From assembly GCF_034424175.1 (NCBI RefSeq), contig NZ_CP139986.1:434001-498000 (forward strand): 64,000 nucleotides of DNA, read 5' to 3'. The notes under the pieces were generated by a model. That model saw only the letters and a program-made list of their open reading frames with translations. It had not been told where the DNA came from and made no database searches. Below, piece by piece: positions 43,044 through 52,058 of this stretch (position 1 is its first letter; every line of letters starts with the position of its first letter). The position numbers were made by a program, and so were the translations under genes. The stretch comes from Kluyvera intermedia (lineage in GTDB: Bacteria; Pseudomonadota; Gammaproteobacteria; Enterobacterales; Enterobacteriaceae).

Positions 43044-43900
43044 TGAAACTTCTGTCCCCGATTCAGGTTGAAGGCGGTGCCGAATGGCTGGCGCGAACCG
43101 CCACGCAGTGTCTGATTGACGAAGCGCGACTAAGCCCGAAACCCGGTCTGGTGGACAGTCGGGGGAATGGCGCGCATCACGACTTGTCGCTTGCGTTAAT
43201 GGAGCGCTCTGCGCACAGCCTGACCTCTACATTTCAGTCGTTGGCGCAACAAAGCTGGCAGCGTCCAGCGGATATTGCGCTCAGACAAACCATAGGGCGA
43301 CTCGGTCGCGAAGGCGAGCAACAGATGATGGCGGCCACGGACGGTGTGAACACCCACCGTGGCGCGATTTGGGCACTGGGATTGTTGGTGAGCGCGGTGG
43401 CAATGCACGGTGGCACTGTTCATGCGCAGCAGGTCGCGGCGACTGCCGCCGAGCTGGCCAAACTACCGGATGCCGCCGCACCCAAAGTGTTCAGCAAAGG
43501 GCTGCGTGCGACGCACCGTTATCAGGTGCCGGGTGCACGTGAAGAGGCACAGCAGGCTTTTCCGCATGTGATGCAACGTGCGCTGCCGCAACTGCGTTTA
43601 AGCCGGTTTAACGGCAGCAGTGAAACGCACGCCAGACTCGACGCGCTGATGGCGATCATGACCTCGCTGACCGATACCTGTGTGCTGTCTCGCGCAGGTA
43701 TGGAAGGGCTGGATGCCATGCAGGACGGTGCCCGTGCGGTGCTGAATGCTGGCGGCAGCGCTCATCCAGCAGGTCAGGCGGCATTGGCGGCACTCGATAG
43801 CCATATGCTGGCGCTGAACGCCTCGCCGGGCGGTGCGGCAGATTTACTCGCCGCCACCCTGTTTGTTGACCGCATCGATTCGCCGTATTTAAAGCATTAA
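43043..43900 (+). CDS. mdcB: Triphosphoribosyl-dephospho-CoA synthase MdcB
   Basis: MdcB condenses dephospho-CoA with ATP, releasing adenine, to give the precursor of the carrier-protein prosthetic group. The 285-residue protein fits the CitG/MdcB family; conserved parts include SPKPGLVDSRGNGAHHDLSLALM and TDGVNTHRGAIWALGLLV. ATG at 43043 follows the mdcA stop by the TAATG overlap; an in-frame start at 42995 lies inside mdcA. It works with MdcG, which attaches the group to MdcC. Confidence 0.93.
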   Translation: MKLLSPIQVEGGAEWLARTATQCLIDEARLSPKPGLVDSRGNGAHHDLSLALMERSAHSLTSTFQSLAQQSWQRPADIALRQTIGRLGREGEQQMMAATDGVNTHRGAIWALGLLVSAVAMHGGTVHAQQVAATAAELAKLPDAAAPKVFSKGLRATHRYQVPGAREEAQQAFPHVMQRALPQLRLSRFNGSSETHARLDALMAIMTSLTDTCVLSRAGMEGLDAMQDGARAVLNAGGSAHPAGQAALAALDSHMLALNASPGGAADLLAATLFVDRIDSPYLKH

Positions 43901-43909
43901 GAGGATGTT

Positions 43910-44209
43910 ATGGAACACATTACGTTAACCGTACCGGCCAGCCGCACCTTAAGCGGTAAAGCGCTGGCAGGCGTTGTGGGCTCCGGGGATATGGAGGTGT
44001 TATTCACCGCCGACCAGAGCCAGACGTTAACCATTGATATCACCACTTCTGTCGATAACAGCCGTAGTCGCTGGGAAGCGTTGTTGAACCGTCTGCAAAC
44101 GGTCAGCAGCCTGCCTGCGGGAAAACTGACGATCCACGACTTTGGCGCAACCCCAGGTGTTGCACGTATTCGTATCGAACAGGTATTTGAAGAGGTGAGC
44201 CATGCGTGA
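43910..44209 (+). CDS. mdcC: Malonate decarboxylase acyl carrier protein (delta subunit)
   Basis: MdcC is the 99-residue carrier that holds the 2'-(5''-phosphoribosyl)-3'-dephospho-CoA group. S25, in GVVGSGDMEVL, matches the attachment serine known in Klebsiella MdcC. The protein is unrelated to fatty-acid ACP but resembles citrate lyase gamma subunit in size and role. A GAGGATGTT ribosome region precedes the start 9 bp beyond mdcB, and its stop overlaps mdcD by 8 bp. Confidence 0.94.
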   Translation: MEHITLTVPASRTLSGKALAGVVGSGDMEVLFTADQSQTLTIDITTSVDNSRSRWEALLNRLQTVSSLPAGKLTIHDFGATPGVARIRIEQVFEEVSHA

Positions 44210-45035
44210 TGACAGCAGTTTTATCGAATTAAAAGCACGCCAGCGTGCCCACGCGCTGCTTGATGAAGGCAGCTACCGCGAACTGCTCGACCCGTTTGAC
44301 GGCGTGATGTCGCCTTGGCTTGGCGCGCAGGGCATCGTTCCGCAGTCTGATGACGGCATGGTCGTTGCTAAAGGCACCATCAACGGCAAACCGGCCGTGG
44401 TGGTGGCGATTGAAGGTGCATTCCAGGGTGGCAGCATGGGCGAAGTGTCCGGTGCCAAAATGGCAGCGGCGCTGGAGTTGGCGGCGGAAGATAACCGCAA
44501 CGGCATCCCAACTCAGGCTGTCCTGAGCCTGGAAACCGGCGGCGTGCGTTTGCAGGAGGCCAACCTTGGCCTGGCGGCGATTGCCGATATTCATGCGGCT
44601 ATTGTTGACCTGCGTCGTTACACCCCGGTAGTCGGCATTGTCGCCGGTACCGTGGGCTGCTTTGGCGGGATGTCTATCGCTGCGGCACTGTGTAGCTACC
44701 TGATTGTGACCCGTGAAGCGCGTCTGGGGCTAAATGGCCCGCAGGTTATCGAACAGGAAGCGGGGATTGAAGAGTATGACTCCCGTGACCGTCCGTTTAT
44801 CTGGAGCATGACCGGTGGTGAAATTCGCTACCAAAGCGGGCTGGTGGAAGCGCTGGTCGGCGATGGCGTGAACGCCGTGAAAGCGGCAATGAACGACGCG
44901 CTGGCAAAAGGCGTACCGGCAAAACACCGCACCGATAACTATGACTGGTATCTCGACCGTTTAACGAATTTCGACACCCGTAAACAGGCCGATACCGAAC
45001 AGATTCATACGCTTTTCGCCCGGGAGGTGAAATGA
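44202..45035 (+). CDS. mdcD: Malonyl-S-ACP decarboxylase beta subunit
   Basis: MdcD, with MdcE, decarboxylates malonyl-S-ACP to acetyl-S-ACP and CO2 without biotin. The 277-residue protein has the carboxyltransferase (crotonase-like) fold of acetyl-CoA carboxylase beta/propionyl-CoA carboxylase subunits. Visible segments are VVVAIEGAFQGGSMGEVSGAK, the oxyanion-type GTVGCFGGMS and LGLNGPQVIEQEAG. It overlaps mdcC upstream and mdcE downstream. Confidence 0.94.
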   Translation: MRDDSSFIELKARQRAHALLDEGSYRELLDPFDGVMSPWLGAQGIVPQSDDGMVVAKGTINGKPAVVVAIEGAFQGGSMGEVSGAKMAAALELAAEDNRNGIPTQAVLSLETGGVRLQEANLGLAAIADIHAAIVDLRRYTPVVGIVAGTVGCFGGMSIAAALCSYLIVTREARLGLNGPQVIEQEAGIEEYDSRDRPFIWSMTGGEIRYQSGLVEALVGDGVNAVKAAMNDALAKGVPAKHRTDNYDWYLDRLTNFDTRKQADTEQIHTLFAREVK

Positions 45036-45835
45036 TGAGTAACTCAATAAGCCGTGGCGAATTATGGCTGGAAAACCTCGTACCGAACGCTAAACGTATT
45101 GCCGGGCTGTGCCCGTCCGTACAGGCCGCTGATGGTGAACTGAACGGTGAAACGGTGCGCTTTATTGCCGTTGTCCCGGATGCCAATAACCATTACCCAC
45201 GCGCCGCTGGCGGTGAAGTCGGTCTGCTGGAAGGCTGGACACTGGCGAAAGTGGTGAGCGAAACCATCGCAGCCGACGCCAATAACGCGGTGAAACGTCC
45301 GATTGTGGCGGTGATTGATGTGCCAAGCCAGGCATACGGTCGTCGTGAAGAAGGCTTCGGTATTCACCAGGCGCTGGCCGGTGCTGCGGCGGCGTATGCC
45401 AATGCACGTCTGGCGGGCCACCCGGTCATTGGACTGATTGTCGGTAAAGCCATGTCCGGTGCCTTCCTGGCACACGGTTACCAGGCAAACCGTCTGATTG
45501 CGTTCAACGACAAAGGTGTGCTGATTCATGCGATGGGTAAAGAATCCGCCGCGCGTATCACGCTGCGTACCGTTGAAGCACTGGAAAAACTGGCGGCAAC
45601 CATTCCGCCAATGGCGTACGACATCAGCAACTACGCCACGCTGGGGCTACTGGAAAATCTGCTGGATATCAGCAACCCAGATGCGCCATCTGCAAACGAT
45701 CTGACGCAGGTTAAAAACACCCTGCAACAGGCCATCAATGACGCTCGTCAGGATCCAACGCTGAAAAGTCGTCTGGGCGCTGACAATCGCCGCAGCTCTG
45801 CCCTCGTACGCGAACGTATGCGAGCAAGCTGGTAA
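45032..45835 (+). CDS. mdcE: Malonyl-S-ACP decarboxylase gamma subunit
   Basis: MdcE is the 267-residue partner of MdcD in the decarboxylase. It shows the carboxyltransferase segments IVAVIDVPSQAYGRREEGFGIHQALAGAAA and LIVGKAMSGAFLAHGYQANRL. The start has a double ATG (45032 and 45035) overlapping the mdcD stop, after GGGAGG. A perfect 10 bp hairpin follows it, before mdcF. Confidence 0.94.
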   Translation: MMSNSISRGELWLENLVPNAKRIAGLCPSVQAADGELNGETVRFIAVVPDANNHYPRAAGGEVGLLEGWTLAKVVSETIAADANNAVKRPIVAVIDVPSQAYGRREEGFGIHQALAGAAAAYANARLAGHPVIGLIVGKAMSGAFLAHGYQANRLIAFNDKGVLIHAMGKESAARITLRTVEALEKLAATIPPMAYDISNYATLGLLENLLDISNPDAPSANDLTQVKNTLQQAINDARQDPTLKSRLGADNRRSSALVRERMRASW

Positions 45836-45865
45836 GTAAAAAGAGACCTGCCAGATGTAAGACTC

Positions 45866-45890
45866 CGCGGGCGCAGACGTTGCGCCCGCG
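45866..45890 (+). other. Strong hairpin between mdcE and mdcF
   Basis: CGCGGGCGCA-GACGT-TGCGCCCGCG is a perfect 10 bp stem with a 5-base loop, in a 124 bp spacer that is the only sizeable gap in mdcA-H. No T run directly follows; an eight-T run lies 57 bp downstream of the stem. Confidence 0.8.
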
Positions 45891-45959
45891 TGGGTCACTG
45901 CATCTGAAAAATAATAATCATCGCGTCAGTGCTACTTTTTTTTATATTACAGGTGAATT

Positions 45960-46919
45960 ATGACTTACGTAATTGTTCATGCTCTTGCTCCGATTTTCGT
46001 CATCATGCTACTAGGATTCTGGGCCGGGAAGGCCAAAATGGTGGACAACAAAAACGTCTCCCTACTCAATATCTTCGTGATGGACTTTGCTTTACCCGCT
46101 GCGCTGTTTAGCGCGACGGTACAAACCCCATGGGCAGGTATTGTTGCGCAGTCGCCGCTGATTGTGGTGCTGACGTTGGCGATGTGGATTACCTATGCCG
46201 CTATCTACTTTATGGCGACCAAAGTCTTCAAAAAATCTCCACAGGATGCGGCCGTGCTGACGCTGACCGTCGCGCTGCCGAACTACGCGGCGCTAGGCCT
46301 GCCGATTCTGGGCAGCGTGCTGGGTGAAACATCATCCACTTCGCTCTCTGTGGCGGTGTCCATTGCCTGCGGTTCCGTACTGATGACGCCGTTCTGCTTA
46401 CTGATTCTGGAACGCGAAAAAGCGCGCGCTGAAGGCGGTAATTCTGGTTCCACGCTGTCAATGCTGCCGGTGCTGATGTGGCGTTCTATCAAGAAACCTA
46501 TTGTGATGGGTCCGCTGCTGGGGGTTATTCTCTCGGCTATCGGCATCAAAATGCCGGAACTGGTACTGGCGGCCATTAAACCGCTGGGCCTGTCTGCAAC
46601 CGCCGCCGCGCTGTTCCTGACCGGGGTTATCTTGTCTGCACGTAAACTGCAGATCAACACCGTGGTGATTTCCTCCACCATCGCCAAGCTGCTGATTCAG
46701 CCTGCGATTGCCTGGGGTATCGTGCTTATCTTCGGTCTGCATGGTTCCGTGGCGATTACCGCTATTTTGATGATTGCGCTGTCTGCCGGTTTCTTCGGCG
46801 TGGTGTTCGGTAACCGCTTTGGTGTTCAGTCACCCGATGCAGAAGCCGTACTGCTATTAAGCTCAGTACTGAGTATCCTGTCGCTGCCGCTGTTTATCTC
46901 GCTGACTTCAGGAATGTAA
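45960..46919 (+). CDS. mdcF: Malonate transporter MdcF (auxin efflux carrier family)
   Basis: MdcF is a 319-residue inner-membrane protein of the AEC family and the probable malonate importer of this operon. About ten hydrophobic helices can be traced, from VIVHALAPIFVIMLLGFWAG to LLSSVLSILSLPLFISL, with the conserved ALPNYAALGLPILGSVLG re-entrant type segment near the middle of the first half. AGGTGA lies just upstream of ATG 45960. It lies between the decarboxylase genes and mdcG, as in Klebsiella. Confidence 0.93.
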   Translation: MTYVIVHALAPIFVIMLLGFWAGKAKMVDNKNVSLLNIFVMDFALPAALFSATVQTPWAGIVAQSPLIVVLTLAMWITYAAIYFMATKVFKKSPQDAAVLTLTVALPNYAALGLPILGSVLGETSSTSLSVAVSIACGSVLMTPFCLLILEREKARAEGGNSGSTLSMLPVLMWRSIKKPIVMGPLLGVILSAIGIKMPELVLAAIKPLGLSATAAALFLTGVILSARKLQINTVVISSTIAKLLIQPAIAWGIVLIFGLHGSVAITAILMIALSAGFFGVVFGNRFGVQSPDAEAVLLLSSVLSILSLPLFISLTSGM

Positions 46920-46922
46920 ATT

Positions 46923-47540
46923 ATGACCTCAACATTACGCCCACACGACCTTATCTGGCTCAATGCGCGTGACGCGCTGGAAGGAATTGCTGAATCCTGG
47001 GTGGATAGCGTCTGGCATACCAGCCTACCGGTGGTTGTGCGGCGTGATGTTGACGAGGCGGGGCGTATCCCCGTCGGTGTGCGCGGCATGAAGCGCTGTC
47101 AGCGGGCGGCGGGTTGGGTGAACCCTGATGCCGTCACCCGCGTTTGCGCGCCGGAGTCGCTGGTTTACCCGCAGGCGCTGCTGCGTTCACCGTTTATCTC
47201 TCAGCCACCGGTTCAGGTGGCTTTGTTGCTGTCACAGCAAGCGTGGCCGTGGATATGGGGTATTACCGGTAGCACCGGTTATGCGCTGGCGACCGGGATC
47301 CCGGTGATTCATGCCAGTAGCGATTTGGATTTGCTGATCCGTGCCCCGCAGGCGCTATCACGCGAGGTGCTGGAAAAATGGCAGCAACAGCTCACGGACG
47401 GTCTGTGCCGTGCGGACACTCAGGTAGAAACGCCGTATGGCGCGTTTGCCCTAAACGAATGGCTGCGCGACGGCAGGGCACTGTTAAAAACATCGCAGGG
47501 GCCGCGGTTGGTGAGCGACCCGTGGAGCAGGGAGGAGTAA
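46923..47540 (+). CDS. mdcG: Phosphoribosyl-dephospho-CoA transferase MdcG
   Basis: MdcG is the holo-ACP synthase that transfers the prosthetic group made by MdcB onto MdcC. The 205-residue nucleotidyltransferase carries GSTGYALATG and the metal-binding D134 and D136 in SSDLDLLIR, the positions reported as catalytic in Klebsiella MdcG. It starts 3 bp after the mdcF stop and ends directly against the mdcH start. Confidence 0.94.
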   Translation: MTSTLRPHDLIWLNARDALEGIAESWVDSVWHTSLPVVVRRDVDEAGRIPVGVRGMKRCQRAAGWVNPDAVTRVCAPESLVYPQALLRSPFISQPPVQVALLLSQQAWPWIWGITGSTGYALATGIPVIHASSDLDLLIRAPQALSREVLEKWQQQLTDGLCRADTQVETPYGAFALNEWLRDGRALLKTSQGPRLVSDPWSREE

Positions 47541-48437
47541 ATGAAAATTCTGTTCACCTTTCCGGGACAGGGAACCCAGCATCCAGGGATGCTGCATAAA
47601 CTGCCGGGAAGCGAATTAGCACAAGCACGTGAGGTGCTGGGTGCCGAAGCCGATACGCTGGATTCCCCTGACGCATTGCAACACACCCGGGCGGTACAGT
47701 TAGCGCTGTTGATTGCCGGGGTTGCCTGGGCGCGCGAACTGGAACGTCGCGGCGTTTCGCCAGATATTGTGAGCGGGCTGTCGATTGGTGCATATCCGGC
47801 AGCGGTGGTGGCCGGGGCGCTCGACTTTACCGACGCGCTTAAACTGGTGGCGTTGCGCGGTGATTTGATGGAGCAGGCCTATCCACATGGCTACGGCCTG
47901 ACGGCGATCATGGGGCTGACGTTATCGCAGGTGGAATCGCTGGTAGCGGGTAGCGGAACGTATATCGCCAACCTCAATGCCGAAACGCAGATTGTGATTG
48001 CCGGGGCTGATGAGGCAATGGCTGGAGTGGCAAAACAGGCGTTGGAGAAAGGGGCGAGCAAAGCGCATCGTCTGGCGGTTAGCGTACCGTCACACTGCGA
48101 ACTCCTGGCAGAACCTGCACAAAAACTGGCAGAGGCGTTTAGCCAGGTGACGCTTTCGCGTCCTCGCTACGCTTATCTCAGCGGCAGCACTGGACGCGTG
48201 CTGTGGCAACCGGAGCGCATTGCTGACGATTTGGCCATGAATATGGCGCGCACCGTGCGCTGGCAGGAGGCGGTGGTCTCCGCTAATGAACGTGAAGCCC
48301 GGCTGGCGATTGAAATGCCACCCGGCGGTGTGCTGACCTGCCTGACGCGTCAGGCGGCGTGGGAAGGAGAGTCAATTTCGCTCGAACGCAGCGGCGTGGA
48401 CGTTGCTGTACATCTGGCGAAACGGCTGCGTGCATAG
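47541..48437 (+). CDS. mdcH: Malonyl-CoA:ACP transacylase MdcH
   Basis: MdcH loads a malonyl group onto the MdcC carrier to start the cycle. The 298-residue FabD-type acyltransferase has the nucleophile S81 in GLSIGAY (variant of GHSxG, with Leu in place of the usual His) and H185 in VPSHCELL, plus FPGQGTQHPGM at the N-terminus. GGGAGGAG immediately upstream gives a strong ribosome site. It is the last gene of the operon; a REP pair separates it from convergent mdcR. Confidence 0.94.
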   Translation: MKILFTFPGQGTQHPGMLHKLPGSELAQAREVLGAEADTLDSPDALQHTRAVQLALLIAGVAWARELERRGVSPDIVSGLSIGAYPAAVVAGALDFTDALKLVALRGDLMEQAYPHGYGLTAIMGLTLSQVESLVAGSGTYIANLNAETQIVIAGADEAMAGVAKQALEKGASKAHRLAVSVPSHCELLAEPAQKLAEAFSQVTLSRPRYAYLSGSTGRVLWQPERIADDLAMNMARTVRWQEAVVSANEREARLAIEMPPGGVLTCLTRQAAWEGESISLERSGVDVAVHLAKRLRA

Positions 48438-48442
48438 TGGTA

Positions 48443-48520
48443 TTGCCCGATGGCGCTGCGCTTATCGGGCCTACAAAATCGGTAGGTCGGATAAAACGCG
48501 TGAGCGTTGCCATCCGGCAA
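48443..48520. repeat. REP pair between mdcH and mdcR
   Basis: Two REP units lie head to head: TGCCCGATGGCGCTGCGC with a GGGCCTAC end (48443-48474), and one starting GTAGGTCGG and ending CATCCGGCAA (48482-48520). The second abuts the mdcR stop codon. Confidence 0.85.
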
Positions 48521-49453
48521 TCAGGCTCCGTTCTTCAAACTCCGCGCATACATCCGCCCTTCGGCGGCTAACGCCAGCAAACTCGGGTCGCGCTCGCGGT
48601 TGCGGGCAAAGACGATCGCGATAAGCTGCCGCATCTGGTAAGGATCCGCCAGCTTTTGCAGATGCACCGTATTCTCATACATCTTTTTCATTCGCCCTGG
48701 CATCAGGGTAAAGCCCACGCCCGCTTGTACCAGACTGAGCATCGAGAAAATATCGTTCACGCGGGTGACGATTTCCGGCTCAAACCCGGCGACATGAAAC
48801 GCTTCCTGGAAGCCCGCATAGGTGGCAAAGCCTTCCGCCAGTGAGACGAACTTCTCATTGCGATAATTGCGAAGATCCGCCGTTTTGCTGGGATCCAGCG
48901 CGGCAGTGATCGGCGCAGCAAGGTAGATATCATCGTGGAACAGCGGCAACACTTCCAGACTGTTACGGTCGATCTCGCTTTCAGAAATAGAGATCAGAAT
49001 CGCATCCAGTGTGCCGTTCTCCAGCATATTTAGCAGGGCTTCGTTCGATCCCATCGTCAGATCCATTTCCAGATCCGGACGACGTAGCTTCATGCCCATA
49101 ATCAGGCGCGGCACTGTTTCCAGCGTTAACGAGTAGAGCGTGCCGACACGCAGACGGCCCTGACCGACGCCCGCCGTTTTGCGCGTCTCTTCCAGCCCAC
49201 GTTCCATCAACTGGGTCACTTCCTGACAGTACTCCAGCAGCGTCCACGCCGCCGGTTGCGCAATCAGGTTACGCCCTTTGTGTACAAACAGCGGACAACG
49301 AACGTTCTCTTCCAGCGTATGCAGCGCCCGATGCACGCTCACGCCGCTGATGTCCAGCGCCTCGGCGGTACGGGCGATGTTGCCCTTCTCCATAAAAGTC
49401 ATGAAGATGGTCAGTTTACGGAAGGTAATATCGTCGGTGATTGATAAGTTCAT
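48521..49453 (-). CDS. mdcR: LysR-type regulator of malonate use MdcR
   Basis: MdcR is a 310-residue LysR-family regulator with an N-terminal winged helix (FRKLTIFMTFMEKGNIARTAEALDIS, shown here by FMEKGNIARTAEAL) and a C-terminal two-lobed effector-binding domain that begins near RLRVGTLYSLTLE. Its position next to mdcH and similarity to Klebsiella MdcR support control of the mdc genes, with malonate as likely inducer. It lies 16 bp beyond the yheS stop on the same strand, so some read-through from yheS is possible. Confidence 0.92.
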   Translation of the reverse strand: MNLSITDDITFRKLTIFMTFMEKGNIARTAEALDISGVSVHRALHTLEENVRCPLFVHKGRNLIAQPAAWTLLEYCQEVTQLMERGLEETRKTAGVGQGRLRVGTLYSLTLETVPRLIMGMKLRRPDLEMDLTMGSNEALLNMLENGTLDAILISISESEIDRNSLEVLPLFHDDIYLAAPITAALDPSKTADLRNYRNEKFVSLAEGFATYAGFQEAFHVAGFEPEIVTRVNDIFSMLSLVQAGVGFTLMPGRMKKMYENTVHLQKLADPYQMRQLIAIVFARNRERDPSLLALAAEGRMYARSLKNGA

Positions 49454-49469
49454 CGTCCGCCTTTCGTGG

Positions 49470-51374
49470 TTAGTCGTTCTGCATCATTTGCTCAAGTTGC
49501 TCTTGCGCGTCGAGCCACGCCATTTCGCACTCTTCCAGCCCGGATTTGGCGCTGGCCTGCAGTTGCAGACACTCGGTCATTTCAGCTTTGCGGCTTGGGT
49601 CGTACAGACCGCTGTCGCCGAGCTTCTCTTCCGCCTTCGCTAACTGGGCGTTGAGCTTCTCCATCTCTTTTTCCAGACGGGTAATCTCTTTACGCAACGG
49701 CTGCGTCAGTGTGCGCAGTTCGGCTTCGCGACGTTTTTGATCTTTACGCGATTGGGCGCTGTTGGCGTTGTCTTTTGCCGGTTCGTCGCTCTGATTTTCC
49801 TGCTTTTGCACGTCGCTCAGCCACTGCTGATAATCTTCCAGATCACCGTCGAACGGCTCAACTTTTTTATCATGAACCAGATAGAGATCGTCAGTAGTGG
49901 AGCGGATCAGGTGACGGTCGTGCGACACCACGACCAGCGCGCCTTCAAAGTCGATTAACGCTTCGGTCAGCGCCTGACGCATGTCGAGATCCAGGTGGTT
50001 AGTCGGTTCATCGAGCAGCAGAAGGTTAGGGCGCTGCCAGACAATCAGCGCCAGCACCAGACGTGCTTTTTCGCCGCCGGAGAAGCGAGCGGTCTGTTCG
50101 GTCACTTTATCGCCCTGGAAGCCGAAGCCGCCGAGATAATCGCGCAGCTTCTGCTCCAGCTCCTGTGGCGCCATGCGGGCCAGGTGCTGAATTGGCGATT
50201 CATCTGCGCGCAGGAATTCCAACTGATGCTGGGCGAAGTAGCCAAGCTTAATGCCTTTAGCGAGACCAATTTCACCGTGCAGCGGTGCCAGTTCACCGGC
50301 GAGCATCTTAATCAGCGTAGATTTGCCCGCGCCGTTACGGCCCAGCAGGCCAATACGCGAACCCGGCACCAGGTTTAGCTTGATGGACTCCAGGATGACG
50401 TTATCGCCATAGCCTGCGCTCACCTTCTCCATCTTCAGCAGCGGGTTAGGCAGACTTTCGGGCGCGCGGAAGCTGAAGCGGAATGGGTTATCGACGTGCG
50501 CCGGGGCAATCAGCTCCATGCGCTCCAGCATCTTAATGCGGCTCTGCGCCTGTTTGGCTTTGGTGGCCTGGGCGCGGAAACGGTCGATATAGCTTTGCAG
50601 GTGCGAGACGCGTTCCTGCTGGCTTTCATACAGCGCCTGCTGTTGCGCCAGGCGAGTGGCGCGCTGACGCTCGAACGAGCTGTAGTTACCGGTGTACTCG
50701 AACATCGTTTGCTGTTCGATATGGATAATTTTGTCGACAACCGGGTCGAGGAAATCACGGTCGTGGGAAATCAGAATCAGCGTGCCCTGGTAGCTCTTGA
50801 GCCATCTTTCCAGCCAGATAACGGCATCGAGATCGAGGTGGTTAGTCGGTTCATCAAGCAGTAACAGATCGGAACGACAAATCAGCGCCTGCGCCAGGTT
50901 AAGACGCATACGCCAGCCGCCGGAGAAGTCGCTGACCGGACGCTCAAGCTGTTCGTTACTAAAGCCCAGGCCGTGTAGCAGGCTGGAAGCGCGAGAGCGG
51001 ATAGTCCACGCGTCAATCGCATCCAGTTTGCCGTGTACGGTGGCAATGGCATGCCCGTCATTACGTTCGTTGGCATCGTGCAACTGGGCTTCCAGTTGAC
51101 GGAACTCGCGGTCGCCGTCAATCACATAGTCCAGCGCCGGTTCAGCCAACGCAGGCGTTTCCTGGTTGACCCATGCCAGTTGCCAGTTTCCGGGAAAGGT
51201 AAAGTTGCCGCCATCGGCGCCAATCTCGTTTTTCAGTAGAGCGAGCAGCGTGGATTTGCCACAGCCATTTTTCCCCACCAGGCCAATTTTTTGCCCAGGG
51301 TTGATGGTGGCCGTTGCGTTATCCAGCAGGACACGCACGCCACGACGAATTTGTAACGAGGAGAAAACAATCAT
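49470..51374 (-). CDS. yheS: ABC-F ATPase YheS
   Basis: YheS is a 634-residue ABC-F protein (E. coli 637) with two nucleotide-binding domains and no membrane part; family members act on the ribosome E site. Walker A motifs are GLVGKNGCGKST and GLLGRNGAGKST, with signature motifs DFSGGWRMR and RFSGGEKARL and Walker B LLLDEPTNHLD twice. A P-site tRNA-interaction linker lies between domains and a charged coiled coil (EITRLEKEMEKLNAQLAKAEEKLG) at the C-terminus. In E. coli yheT follows; here mdcR does. Confidence 0.95.
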   Translation of the reverse strand: MIVFSSLQIRRGVRVLLDNATATINPGQKIGLVGKNGCGKSTLLALLKNEIGADGGNFTFPGNWQLAWVNQETPALAEPALDYVIDGDREFRQLEAQLHDANERNDGHAIATVHGKLDAIDAWTIRSRASSLLHGLGFSNEQLERPVSDFSGGWRMRLNLAQALICRSDLLLLDEPTNHLDLDAVIWLERWLKSYQGTLILISHDRDFLDPVVDKIIHIEQQTMFEYTGNYSSFERQRATRLAQQQALYESQQERVSHLQSYIDRFRAQATKAKQAQSRIKMLERMELIAPAHVDNPFRFSFRAPESLPNPLLKMEKVSAGYGDNVILESIKLNLVPGSRIGLLGRNGAGKSTLIKMLAGELAPLHGEIGLAKGIKLGYFAQHQLEFLRADESPIQHLARMAPQELEQKLRDYLGGFGFQGDKVTEQTARFSGGEKARLVLALIVWQRPNLLLLDEPTNHLDLDMRQALTEALIDFEGALVVVSHDRHLIRSTTDDLYLVHDKKVEPFDGDLEDYQQWLSDVQKQENQSDEPAKDNANSAQSRKDQKRREAELRTLTQPLRKEITRLEKEMEKLNAQLAKAEEKLGDSGLYDPSRKAEMTECLQLQASAKSGLEECEMAWLDAQEQLEQMMQND

Positions 51375-51503
51375 AAGGCGCCGTATGTTCTGACTATGTT
51401 AAATTGTCATTGTGATAATGTAATGTGTGAGCAGTATGCCTCACCGAGGCGCAATGGTAGCCTAAAACGCCAACAATAGACAAAAGACAAAACCGGGAGG
51501 GGA

Positions 51504-52058
51504 ATGATGTCTCAGACAGCGAAAGTGTTGCTGCTGTATGCCCATCCGGAATCACAGGACTCGGTAGCTAACCGGGTTTTGCTTAGACCGGCTTCGCAAC
51601 TCAGTAACGTCACCGTGCATGATCTTTATGCGCACTACCCAGATTTTTTTATCGATATTCCCCGAGAACAGGCGTTGTTGCGTGAGCATGATGTGATTGT
51701 GTTCCAGCATCCACTCTATACCTACAGTTGCCCGGCGCTGCTCAAAGAATGGCTCGACCGGGTGCTTAGCCGCGGCTTTGCCAGCGGAGTCGGGGGCAAT
51801 GAACTGGCGGGAAAGTACTGGCGTAGCGTCATTACGACCGGAGAGCCTGAGAGCGCCTATCGTCATGATGGTCTGAACCGCTATCCGATGAGCGATATTC
51901 TGCGTCCGTTTGAACTGACCGCCGCGATGTGCCATATGCACTGGATGAGTCCAATTATCGTCTACTGGGCGCGCCGTCAGCCGCCCAATGAGCTTGCAAA
52001 CCACGCAAAAGCCTATGCCGACTGGCTGGCAGCGCCGATTACGGCAGGGGGACGATGA
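51504..52058 (+). CDS. kefG: KefB ancillary quinone oxidoreductase KefG
   Basis: KefG is the cytoplasmic flavodoxin-fold partner required for full KefB activity. The 184-residue product equals E. coli KefG in length. Conserved parts are LLLYAHPESQDSVANRVLL at the N-terminus, FQHPLYTYSCPALLKEWLDRVL and the YWRSVITTGEPESAY segment. GGGAGGGG precedes the start; ATG is doubled (51504 is the first). The stop meets the kefB start in TGATG. It is divergent from yheS. Confidence 0.95.
   Translation: MMSQTAKVLLLYAHPESQDSVANRVLLRPASQLSNVTVHDLYAHYPDFFIDIPREQALLREHDVIVFQHPLYTYSCPALLKEWLDRVLSRGFASGVGGNELAGKYWRSVITTGEPESAYRHDGLNRYPMSDILRPFELTAAMCHMHWMSPIIVYWARRQPPNELANHAKAYADWLAAPITAGGR

Noticed and set aside
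41140..49469. Mobile island boundaries around the mdc operon
   Set aside because: No tRNA, direct repeat, integrase, transposase or inverted terminal repeat was found at either junction.
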